From an uncultured Bacteroidales bacterium (GTDB lineage: Bacteria > Bacteroidota > Bacteroidia > Bacteroidales > FEN-979), in assembly GCA_903928285.1 (NCBI GenBank), contig CAIYQH010000419.1:1-5054 (forward strand): a stretch of DNA of 5,054 bases, in the 5' to 3' direction. The translations under genes were made by a program, and so were the position numbers. Below are positions 1-5,054 of the stretch, piece after piece. The notes below the pieces were generated by a model. That model was not told the DNA's origin. It searched no databases and saw nothing but the letters and a program-made list of their open reading frames with translations. Within the stretch, counting starts at the first letter, position 1. The number at the start of each line of letters is the position of its first letter.

Positions 1-782
1 AACACCACATTTTCGATTTTTTTCACCTTGGTGGGCGATCCCTGCAACCCCAGGCTGACAGCATCGGCCTTCAGGTCTTCGGCCGACCATTCCTCGATAA
101 GCAGATAGGGCCGTTCGTTGTATAGCTCCGTGTAATCTTTGGTTTCGTTCTGCAGCTCGGTCACGGTGCGGGCATGCTTGTATTTCATCAGCAGTTTGCC
201 GATACGATGGCGGCAGGGAGGCGCCGAACTGTGCACGGTGATAAGCGCCGGGAGGGTCGAGTTTACCACCTCCACTCCCCTCTCAAGTCTGCGCTTGACG
301 ATGATCTTCTTGGCATCGAGCGAAAGGATCTCCTCTGCATAGGTGATCTGGGGTATGCCGAGTTTCTCGGCAGTCTGCGGCCCCACCTGGGCCGTGTCGC
401 CGTCGATGGCCTGCCGCCCTGAAATCACCAGGTGGTAAGGAGCCAGCTTCTTTACGGCCAGGGATAAGGCATAGGAGGTGGCCAGGGTGTCGGACCCTGC
501 GAATTTGCGGTCGGTGATCAGGTAACCCGTGTCGGCGCCCCGGTACATGGCCTCGCGGATGATCTCGGCGGCACGCGTGGGACCCATGGTGAGCAGGATC
601 ACCTCGGCATAGGGAATCTTGTCCTTGATGCTCAGCGCCTGCTCCAGCGCATGAAGATCTTCGGGGTTGAAAATGGCAGACAAGGCTGCCCTGTTGACAG
701 TGCCATCGGCTTTCATGGCATCCTTGCCGAAATTTCTAGTATCGGGTACCTGTTTGGCCAGGACGATGATTCGGAATCGCAT
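1..782 (-). CDS. etfB: Electron transfer flavoprotein subunit beta, 3' end cut by window
   Basis: EtfB pairs with EtfA to form a soluble FAD-containing heterodimer that passes electrons between acyl-CoA dehydrogenases and other redox partners; some anaerobic versions bifurcate electrons. Translating the minus strand from ATG at 782-780 gives 260 uninterrupted codons. The N-terminus reads IIVLAKQVPDT, the usual EtfB opening. Residues 36-50 contain the NPEDLHALEQAL helix, and residues 121-136 hold SGRQAIDGDTAQVGPQ, the conserved nucleotide-binding signature. Residues 249-258 read SPTKVKKIEN, the conserved segment near the C-terminus. Bacteroidales and clostridial homologues run roughly 30 residues further, so only the tail is missing. 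etfA is expected just beyond position 1, but this cannot be seen. No Shine-Dalgarno sequence precedes the ATG, as is normal for Bacteroidota. Whether this ETF is bifurcating cannot be decided from this subunit and context. The family call is secure. Confidence 0.96.
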   Translation of the reverse strand, partial: MRFRIIVLAKQVPDTRNFGKDAMKADGTVNRAALSAIFNPEDLHALEQALSIKDKIPYAEVILLTMGPTRAAEIIREAMYRGADTGYLITDRKFAGSDTLATSYALSLAVKKLAPYHLVISGRQAIDGDTAQVGPQTAEKLGIPQITYAEEILSLDAKKIIVKRRLERGVEVVNSTLPALITVHSSAPPCRHRIGKLLMKYKHARTVTELQNETKDYTELYNERPYLLIEEWSAEDLKADAVSLGLQGSPTKVKKIENVV

Positions 783-845
783 ATACAATAAACCAGGTGA
801 CTAATAAGATGGGTTATTCAGTTTTCTGACATATGATCAGGGGCG

Positions 846-875
846 CAAAAGTACGATTTTAGGTTAAATAAACAA
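846..875 (-). promoter_or_regulatory. Bacteroidota-type promoter of etfB
   Basis: On the minus strand a TTG (positions 875-873) is followed after exactly 19 bases by TACTTTTG (853-846). This is a full match to the Bacteroidota primary sigma consensus TTG-N17-23-TAnnTTTG. Transcription would start near 839-840, giving an untranslated leader of about 57 bases before the etfB ATG. The position relative to a secure gene supports it, but no transcript data are available. Confidence 0.8.
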
Positions 876-904
876 GAATAATAGTCACATTATCAAGATT
901 GTCA

Positions 905-945
905 ATATGTTAAATATGATAGTAATAACATATCTGACTATCATA
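905..945. repeat. Two interleaved inverted repeats upstream of etfB
   Basis: ATATGTTA at 905-912 is the reverse complement of TAACATAT at 926-933. TATGATAGT at 915-923 is the reverse complement of ACTATCATA at 937-945. The arms alternate, so the two hairpins exclude each other or form a pseudoknot-like arrangement. They lie over the end of the decayed barrel gene and about 30 bases upstream of the -33 element of the etfB promoter. They could be a terminator remnant, an operator, or chance structure in AT-rich DNA. No U-run follows on either strand. Confidence 0.4.
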
Positions 946-1642
946 ATGGAAGAAATGACCCGGTTTAAATTTAACTGGTAAAATGGTTTTTCCGCAGACC
1001 TGTGTTGCGACTAACCGGGGGATAAAGCCTGCAGGGGTGCTTTTCACGCGAAGGCGGAACATTTTTAAAACCCGATCCCCGGCGCCCAGTATATTCCTCC
1101 GCGGTAGCTCGTGCTGATCATGCTGTCGGCATGATGGTAGGGCTGGCCCAGCCATTCATGCAATTCCTCTACGGTCACTATATGTTCACCCGGTTGAAGA
1201 CAAAACGAATAACCTAAATCAACTATTAAAAAGAATACCGGCAACACATCCTGTTTCCCGATGAAAATCCTCTGTTGGATAACCAGGTCGAAAAGGTCGA
1301 CACCTACCTTGTATCCGCTCTTGGTAATATCACCCGTAGTCCAGCTTTGCCAGGCCCACAGCGGGTAACTGACATGTGTATACCCAGCCCAAGGCCCAGT
1401 GAATAATGCCGCGAAAACTGGTAACCGTTGACCGTTGAGATGGCAAAGACAGGGGCGCCCAGCCGCACACCGGTCCCAAACTGTGAATTATTGAAATAAC
1501 CATTTGGTTTATGAAATACCGTCAGGTTTCCTTGTCCTACAGAATTGGATTCGTTATGGGGATCTGTTTTTACAACTTGTGTAAAAGCAAGTGAATTAAT
1601 GCAAATTGCGATGGATAAAAAGAAGATAATCTTTTTGGTCAT
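910..1642 (-). pseudogene. Frameshifted gene for a small exported, probable outer-membrane beta-barrel protein
   Basis: The reading starts at ATG 1642-1640 (or the adjacent ATG at 1645) with MTKKIIFFLSIAICINSLAF, a clear signal peptide. It continues through alternating, aromatic- and glycine-rich strands typical of small Bacteroidota barrel proteins, such as FGTGVRLGAPVFAISTVNGY and YSLGLGLGI. It then stops at a TAG at 1306-1304. The protein resumes in a second frame from about 1307 to 1068, with VDLGYSF and YRGGIYWAPGIGF, ending at a TAA at 1067-1065 in a T4-A5 stretch. A third frame carries KMFRLRV and KFKPGHFFHY to a stop at 912-910. The same kind of protein therefore runs through three frames, which needs at least two indels, and some sequence between the last two blocks may be lost. 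The exact function of the parent is unknown. The barrel assignment rests on pattern memory, not on an alignment. Confidence 0.72.
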
Positions 1643-1677
1643 CATCTTTCTTTTTTTTCCTAAAAATGCAGGACATG

Positions 1678-1707
1678 TAAAGTTACAGCATAACAGAATA
1701 AAGTCAA
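1678..1707 (-). promoter_or_regulatory. Probable promoter of the decayed barrel gene
   Basis: On the minus strand a TTG (1707-1705) is followed after 19 bases by TAACTTTA (1685-1678), one mismatch from TAnnTTTG. Transcription would begin about 25-30 bases before the MTKK start, just upstream of an A-rich stretch that can serve as a Bacteroidota ribosome-binding region. It favours the start at 1642 over an in-frame ATG at 1807, which lies upstream of this promoter. Confidence 0.5.
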
Positions 1708-1807
1708 GTACAAATGATGCCTGGAAAAACCTATTGGCGACCTGCCACCGGACGTCAGGATGGAAGAATTTATAACCGTCAGATTTTTGTGACACGCCTT
1801 TCAGCAA

Positions 1808-1932
1808 GTATCATTACATGACAGTCATCCATGTGCCTGCAGCGTTGAAAGGCAAAGGATCGTTGAAGTACCGTAAAACAAAACCTGATTTAATGACATT
1901 TTTACATAAACTGATGCCGGGATAATCCAACT
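1808..1932. other. Intergenic gap with no recognisable element
   Basis: This 125-base stretch lies between the stop of the membrane protein gene and the region upstream of the decayed barrel gene, both on the minus strand. I found no convincing hairpin with a U-run and no open frame with sensible protein content, so the membrane protein gene has no visible intrinsic terminator here. Its right end holds most of one arm of the 12-bp inverted repeat listed separately. Confidence 0.5.
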
Positions 1933-1937
1933 TTACT
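1926..1937. repeat. Left arm of a 12-bp inverted repeat flanking the membrane protein gene
   Basis: TCCAACTTTACT here is the exact reverse complement of AGTAAAGTTGGA at 3579-3590. The left arm spans the stop codon of the 542-residue gene and the right arm lies 18 bases before its start, so the pair brackets the gene closely. It may be chance or a recombination footprint. No recombinase gene lies in the window. Confidence 0.45.
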
Positions 1938-3561
1938 GATTGTCGTTACGAACCATCGGACTGCCCTGCTTTAATCCAAATAAATTAATAAAATGAACTT
2001 TGTCAGTTGAGATTAGCGTGTAACTTCCCGACAACTCCATCAAAACGTACTTCCACTTCTCTCCGTTAAGATGCGACATATCCCCGATAACCAATATGTT
2101 ATCAATTTTTTTAACTTTCGTATTTTTCTTCCCCGACATCCACCAATAATCCTTTATCTCTGTTTTATTCCCAAAATTTATCGCAGGCATTTGATCCGTA
2201 TTCCAGACGACAGGGAAAGTACTGCGTACAGGTTCATAATTATCTAGTAAAACCAGGGGTTTATCTATTCCCATGTAATCGGCCGAGTGTCCCAGAAACC
2301 AATTATCCGAAAAATTAATCGTAAGGATAACGCTACCGTTTTTCAAGTATTTAGAATTTCCTGCAATTTCCCCTGCGATGTCACTAAAAGAAGAATAAGA
2401 TTTCCAGCGTTCCATTAATAGGGAAACATGAGCCCCTGTGATCAGCACAAAAACAACCCATACCAGCCACCGGGGAACAGTCTGAATGGAAAGCCAGACA
2501 ATTAGAAACATAAAAAAGATCAGGATTAACCTGTCGGACATCATGCCGGCACTGGCCCCGTTCGGGACTTTAATGAATAACCAGAGTACGATCAGGGCGA
2601 AGGCGATAAAGATATCCGAATAGCGAAACAAACGCCACCAGGCTTGGTTATCATGTTCCGATGGTTTTGAAAAAAAGAGACTTTTAATTCTTACCGACAG
2701 GGAAATAATAAGGATACCAAGGAATGACAAAACCAGGATAACTGTCCTGCCAAACTCGGCGGTCGTAAATATAACAAGGGGTCTCAACGTGTAAATCCAA
2801 CGCAGAAGTTCATGAAACGGATATTTTTCACCGGAGGAACCAAAATCAACCCGGGAAAGCGTCCAAGCAAATAATATCAGGGATGGCACCGTTGCAATTG
2901 TCAGTGCCAGAATTTTATGAATAACCTCATTTTTTAATAATTCCGGACTGAATTTAGCCCGTACCATATGGAACACGATATCCATCGCCAGGAAGGCGCA
3001 CAGAATTCCGAAAATCATCCCATGTGCAAAATAGGTGCAACTGATAAGCAAAAACAGGATTCCAACGGTCCCTTTTCTGAACCTGCGGTGATCTATCCTA
3101 AACCAGTACCCTAACGTAACGAAAAGTGGAATGAAGGCAAAGCAAAAATTATAAAAGCCACATTGAAACAAATAGCTGTAGGTAAACGGAAAGATAAGGA
3201 AGGAGAGGTAATAGTTTGGTTTTATAAAAGCTTTGATAAGATACCGGAAAGATACTGGAAGTAAGATCATAAAGGCTATGATAAAGATCTTCCCGGCAAT
3301 TATTCCATTAAAAAACAATAATGAAATGAATATGATAAAATGTCCAATCCAGTTAGGAACAGGTATGTTGTTTAATATGAAATAGTTATATAGGGGGGGG
3401 GTATTTAGCAGCAAATGTTTTATCAGATTGGCATTGTATAAGTGTGATGGACCATCCAGTGTTACAAAATATTTAAATAAGAGGATGGGAATCAGGTTCA
3501 GGAACAGCAGAAAACTGAACAACATCGTTTCATTACAAGAAAGCCTGGCTAATCCTTTCAT
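1933..3561 (-). CDS. Polytopic membrane protein, GT-C glycosyltransferase-like
   Basis: This 542-residue protein is mostly hydrophobic, with about 11 membrane segments (roughly residues 14-32, 72-88, 91-107, 117-135, 138-153, 167-190, 216-236, 273-292, 316-332, 344-360 and 363-383). A soluble tail of about 150 residues follows. The first extracytoplasmic loop carries TLDGPSHLYNA (residues 34-44), with an aspartate just after the first segment. GT-C glycosyltransferases, which use lipid-linked sugars outside the inner membrane, place their catalytic acid in the same loop. GAS-GMMSDRL before a late segment also fits. That family link is inference. The start at 3561 is the longest; Met13 at 3525 is a possible alternative and would sit directly before the first segment. 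There is no convincing promoter or Shine-Dalgarno sequence. Codons 54-57 contain a C9 run, and the gene is AT-richer than etfB, which may indicate separate ancestry. The gene appears monocistronic. Confidence 0.85.
   Translation of the reverse strand: MKGLARLSCNETMLFSFLLFLNLIPILLFKYFVTLDGPSHLYNANLIKHLLLNTPPLYNYFILNNIPVPNWIGHFIIFISLLFFNGIIAGKIFIIAFMILLPVSFRYLIKAFIKPNYYLSFLIFPFTYSYLFQCGFYNFCFAFIPLFVTLGYWFRIDHRRFRKGTVGILFLLISCTYFAHGMIFGILCAFLAMDIVFHMVRAKFSPELLKNEVIHKILALTIATVPSLILFAWTLSRVDFGSSGEKYPFHELLRWIYTLRPLVIFTTAEFGRTVILVLSFLGILIISLSVRIKSLFFSKPSEHDNQAWWRLFRYSDIFIAFALIVLWLFIKVPNGASAGMMSDRLILIFFMFLIVWLSIQTVPRWLVWVVFVLITGAHVSLLMERWKSYSSFSDIAGEIAGNSKYLKNGSVILTINFSDNWFLGHSADYMGIDKPLVLLDNYEPVRSTFPVVWNTDQMPAINFGNKTEIKDYWWMSGKKNTKVKKIDNILVIGDMSHLNGEKWKYVLMELSGSYTLISTDKVHFINLFGLKQGSPMVRNDNQ
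3393..3401 (-). repeat. C9 homopolymer inside the membrane protein gene
   Basis: Nine consecutive G on the plus strand, read as C9 in the gene, encode the end of Thr54, Pro55, Pro56 and the first base of Leu57. It is the only such G/C run in the window and stands in very AT-rich surroundings. Losing one C leads to a stop six codons past Pro56, and gaining one C leads to a stop three codons past Pro56. Either change would therefore abolish the protein, which is the arrangement of a phase-variable gene. The tract is also a place where sequencing errors occur. Confidence 0.85.
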
Positions 3562-3578
3562 AAAGTGGTATTGGATAA

Positions 3579-3590
3579 AGTAAAGTTGGA
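3579..3590. repeat. Right arm of the 12-bp inverted repeat flanking the membrane protein gene
   Basis: AGTAAAGTTGGA here is the exact reverse complement of the arm at 1926-1937. It lies immediately upstream of the membrane protein gene, where a promoter or leader would be expected, so it may also overlap a regulatory element. Confidence 0.45.
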
Positions 3591-3636
3591 ATTACTAATC
3601 CTAATCAAATTAATAATCCTGTAATATTTCTGTAAA

Positions 3637-3682
3637 AATAAGGATTTTTATCATTGATAATGGCCAAAACAAAATCCTTATT
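3637..3682. repeat. Perfect 12-bp inverted repeat, possible hairpin or operator
   Basis: AATAAGGATTTT at 3637-3648 pairs exactly with AAAATCCTTATT at 3671-3682 across a 22-base loop. An overlapping smaller palindrome, TTATCA-T-TGATAA, lies at 3648-3660. On the minus strand the stem leads into a short T-rich stretch, so it could act as a weak terminator or attenuator ahead of the membrane protein gene. As DNA it could be a protein-binding site between two divergent genes. Its role is not known. Confidence 0.5.
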
Positions 3683-3920
3683 GGATTTTCCCAAGCAGAT
3701 ACCTTAGTGGTTTATTTACAGTCAGATAAGAATTTTTCGGGTATGGTCATTCGCCGGGTACATGAACTTAACCGGTGTTAGGTCCGGGCTCTGGTTTCAA
3801 ACGCAGCGCAGCGGTCACCTGGTTCATTCAGGGAAGATTTTAAAACAATAAACCTGTTAAGACCTTTGATAAGGAGTGCCGTAATAATTACAGGACAGTA
3901 TTATTTCGCCAGGATGAATC

Positions 3921-3950
3921 CTGTTCCAGTTTAAGTTTTTTATATCTTTG
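3921..3950 (+). promoter_or_regulatory. Bacteroidota-type promoter of the relic secreted-protein gene
   Basis: TATCTTTG at 3943-3950 is a full match to the TAnnTTTG -7 element. Exactly 19 bases upstream is CTG (3921-3923), one mismatch from the TTG of the -33 element. Transcription would start near 3956, giving a leader of about 77 bases before the ATG at 4034. The match and the position make it likely that the broken gene is still transcribed. Confidence 0.65.
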
Positions 3951-4033
3951 GATGTGGTGGAAAAAGCTGGAAAACATGGACGGCAGGCCGATTGATATAA
4001 TATGAACCATCCAACCAACATGTCCGACAGCTT

Positions 4034-4441
4034 ATGAAAAAAACAACTCTATTCCTTGTGTTCCTGATCCCGGTCCTGGTTTTCGCCCAGCATGGCCGCT
4101 ACAAATCTGCTCCATACGATTTTATGTGGCTTAATGTCGGGAATCCCGGTTTCTCTGCCGGAAAGGCCGCTGTAATGCATTACGACGTACCTGCCACCAT
4201 TGCGGAACAACCCGTTTCACAACCCATTGTATACCCAAACCCGGCTGTGGAGGTGGTAACCATCACAACACCACCGGCGTTTTCCTGTGCCCATATTACC
4301 GTTACAAACGTTAGCGTCCGGCTGGTCATCTCAGGCAGGATCAGGAGGGATCGTACGCAACTGGATATTACGGATCTTAAGCCGGAACTTTTTTTTATCA
4401 TTCCGGATCTCATATCCGCGCTGGATCCCGCCATCAAATGA
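4034..4441 (+). pseudogene. Shrunken, frameshifted relic of a T9SS-exported repeat protein
   Basis: The 135-residue product begins with a clear signal peptide (residues 1-18, cleavage after VFA). Residues 32-43 read WLNVGNPGFSAG, the hallmark of a tandem repeat found many times over in large Bacteroidota secreted proteins. Residues 44-51, KAAVMHYD, match the end of such a repeat unit, so the middle of the unit and all other units are missing. Residues 67-71, YPNPA, open a type A C-terminal sorting domain for the type IX secretion system. That domain loses its frame at about 4382-4384: DITDLKP is followed in another frame by GTFFYH from 4384, while the annotated frame continues as ELFFII and ends at a TGA at 4439-4441. 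An intact relative would be several hundred residues long. It is probably not exported correctly. The repeat assignment comes from family knowledge, not an alignment. Confidence 0.75.
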
Positions 4442-4447
4442 ACGGAT

Positions 4448-4699
4448 CTACGCCTTGGTTTTTTTACCAAACTGATTATAGATGTTGGCTAACCGTAGTT
4501 CATACCTTCGTCTCGTCTCGGTCTCCTTGCTTTTATCCGAAATAAAAATGATCGTTTTCCCATCGTCGAGGGTTACCGGGAATTTACCCTCTACTGAACC
4601 GGATAGGAGCTTTGTATGGGGAACCATTATCCTGCGGTTTGAAATTCTCATCCTGTTGTCCATAGAATCACTTGCACTTTTATCTCTCGTGGTTTTCAT
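4448..4699 (-). CDS. Small basic protein of unknown function
   Basis: The longest reading gives 83 residues, rich in Lys and Arg, with no membrane segment or signal peptide. Residues 35-54 form a likely beta-strand block with VEGKFPVTLDDGKTIIFIS. A charged helix-like tail with KETETRRRYELRLANIY follows. The protein is coherent and hydrophilic, whereas the overlapping plus-strand frame is not protein-like, so this strand is favoured. Start choice is uncertain, because Met13, Met17 and Met25 are also possible and no ribosome-binding site or clear promoter decides it. I do not recognise the family with certainty. It converges on the secreted-protein relic with a 6-base gap, and the next minus-strand gene upstream ends 190 bases away, so it is probably transcribed alone. 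Confidence 0.6.
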   Translation of the reverse strand: MKTTRDKSASDSMDNRMRISNRRIMVPHTKLLSGSVEGKFPVTLDDGKTIIFISDKSKETETRRRYELRLANIYNQFGKKTKA

Positions 4700-4773
4700 A
4701 GTCTGGTTTTACCAATTACTGATGTTGCATGATCAACGTTTGGCAAATATTCGACATATTCCGAAAGATTGTG

Positions 4774-4831
4774 TTATACAATTCCACAAACATCTTGTAT
4801 AATTCACACATTAACAAGATACTGATCTTGT
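4774..4831. repeat. Two adjacent hairpins between minus-strand genes
   Basis: TTATACAA at 4774-4781 pairs with TTGTATAA at 4795-4802 across a 13-base loop. ACAAGAT at 4814-4820 pairs with ATCTTGT at 4825-4831 across the tetraloop ACTG. They follow the stop codon of the gene at the right edge, when read on the minus strand, so they could help end its transcript. Neither stem is GC-rich or followed by a strong U-run, so a terminator call is weak. Confidence 0.4.
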
Positions 4832-4889
4832 CATGCCGGGAAACTAAGTGTGGCACGTTTATCCATTAATGCATCCGGAAGGGACCGGT

Positions 4890-5054
4890 CTATTTATTGG
4901 TGATCCATAACGAAAAGCCCTTGTCCAAGTTGAATTTCAACTGTTTTCCTTGCATTTTATGCATGATCCCGTCGTTTTGTTCCAATACCCTTGCCAGATC
5001 CCTTGCAACAGCCGATCCGCCGATATCATTGGAAACAACGCCATCGGAAAACTC
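4890..5054 (-). CDS. C-terminal part of an unrecognised protein
   Basis: Reading leftwards from the window edge, an open frame gives 54 residues and ends at a TAG at 4892-4890. The start lies beyond position 5054. The fragment includes SNDIGGSAVARDLARVLEQN, a likely helix, and ends with a strand-like block, KQLKFNLDKGFSLWITNK. There is no membrane segment. The residue pattern is coherent and the codons are sensible, so it is probably a real gene, but I cannot name its family. It points the same way as the small basic protein gene, with a 190-base gap. Confidence 0.65.
   Translation of the reverse strand, partial: EFSDGVVSNDIGGSAVARDLARVLEQNDGIMHKMQGKQLKFNLDKGFSLWITNK

Larger units (their letters stand above)
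3562..4033. other. Divergent intergenic region, 472 bases, no gene seen
   Basis: This gap separates the leftward membrane protein gene from the rightward relic of a secreted protein. All frames on both strands are interrupted or give short, implausible peptides. It contains the right arm of the 12-bp flanking repeat (3579-3590), a second 12-bp inverted repeat (3637-3682) and a promoter for the rightward gene (3921-3950). The left third is AT-rich and the middle (about 3735-3840) is clearly richer in GC, so it may hold remnants too decayed to identify. Confidence 0.6.

Noticed and set aside
139..422. Two overlapping plus-strand open frames of 67 and 82 codons
   Set aside because: They are antisense to etfB, whose minus-strand frame is unambiguous, and their products show no family features.
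1545..1775. Plus-strand open frame of 76 codons
   Set aside because: It is antisense to the decayed barrel gene and its promoter and has no independent support.
1643..1807. N-terminal extension of the barrel-gene frame to an ATG at 1807
   Set aside because: The signal peptide begins at MTKK (1642), and the likely promoter at 1678-1707 lies inside the extension, so the longer start is artificial.
4180..4470. Minus-strand open frame of 96 codons
   Set aside because: It is the antisense shadow of the T9SS sorting domain, whose plus-strand motifs (YPNPA, DITDLKP) are clear.
4482..4802. Plus-strand open frame of 106 codons with a hydrophobic stretch
   Set aside because: It overlaps the small basic protein on the other strand. 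Its Leu/Ile-rich block comes from reading that gene backwards, and no promoter or motif supports it.
4814..4831. Strong intrinsic terminator for the right-edge gene
   Set aside because: The 7-bp stem is AT-rich and no U-run follows on the minus strand, so it is listed only as a hairpin.
1..5054. Mobile element, integron, tRNA or CRISPR array
   Set aside because: No transposase or recombinase motif, no cloverleaf with a CCA end and no regularly spaced direct repeats were found on reading either strand.

Overview
The window looks like chromosomal DNA from a member of the Bacteroidota, probably a Bacteroidales-like environmental organism. Three things support this. The best promoters have the Bacteroidota sigma form, TTG then about 19 bases then TAnnTTTG. 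Shine-Dalgarno sequences are absent. A relic of a secreted protein carries a type IX secretion (T9SS) C-terminal sorting domain with a YPNPA motif. The electron transfer flavoprotein gene is also of the type common in anaerobic Bacteroidales and clostridia.

Layout, left to right. (1) Positions 1-782, minus strand: most of etfB, the beta subunit of electron transfer flavoprotein, cut by the window edge about 30 residues before its expected end, with a textbook promoter at 846-875. (2) Positions 910-1642, minus: a decayed gene for a small exported, probably outer-membrane beta-barrel protein, now spread over three reading frames but still with a plausible promoter at 1678-1707. (3) Positions 1933-3561, minus: an intact 542-residue membrane protein with about 11 membrane segments and a soluble C-terminal tail, resembling GT-C type glycosyltransferases. 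Its fifty-fourth to fifty-seventh codons contain a run of nine C residues that could switch the gene on and off. (4) Positions 3562-4033: a 470-base divergent intergenic region with a perfect 12-bp inverted repeat and, near its right end, a promoter reading rightwards. (5) Positions 4034-4441, plus: a shrunken and frameshifted relic of a T9SS-exported repeat protein. (6) Positions 4448-4699, minus: a small basic protein of unknown function, converging on the relic with a 6-base gap. (7) Positions 4890-5054, minus: the C-terminal 54 residues of an unrecognised protein whose start lies outside the window.

The genes do not form one pathway. EtfB belongs to core energy metabolism and is GC-rich (about 55% in a sampled line). 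The rest is an accessory, cell-surface zone: one surface barrel and one secreted protein, both broken, beside an AT-richer membrane glycosyltransferase-like gene (25-45% GC in sampled lines). No transposase, recombinase, RNA gene or CRISPR array was seen. The most interesting points are the C9 tract with its predicted phase-variation behaviour, the collapse of the repeat protein at a GKA-coding junction, and several inverted repeats in the gaps.
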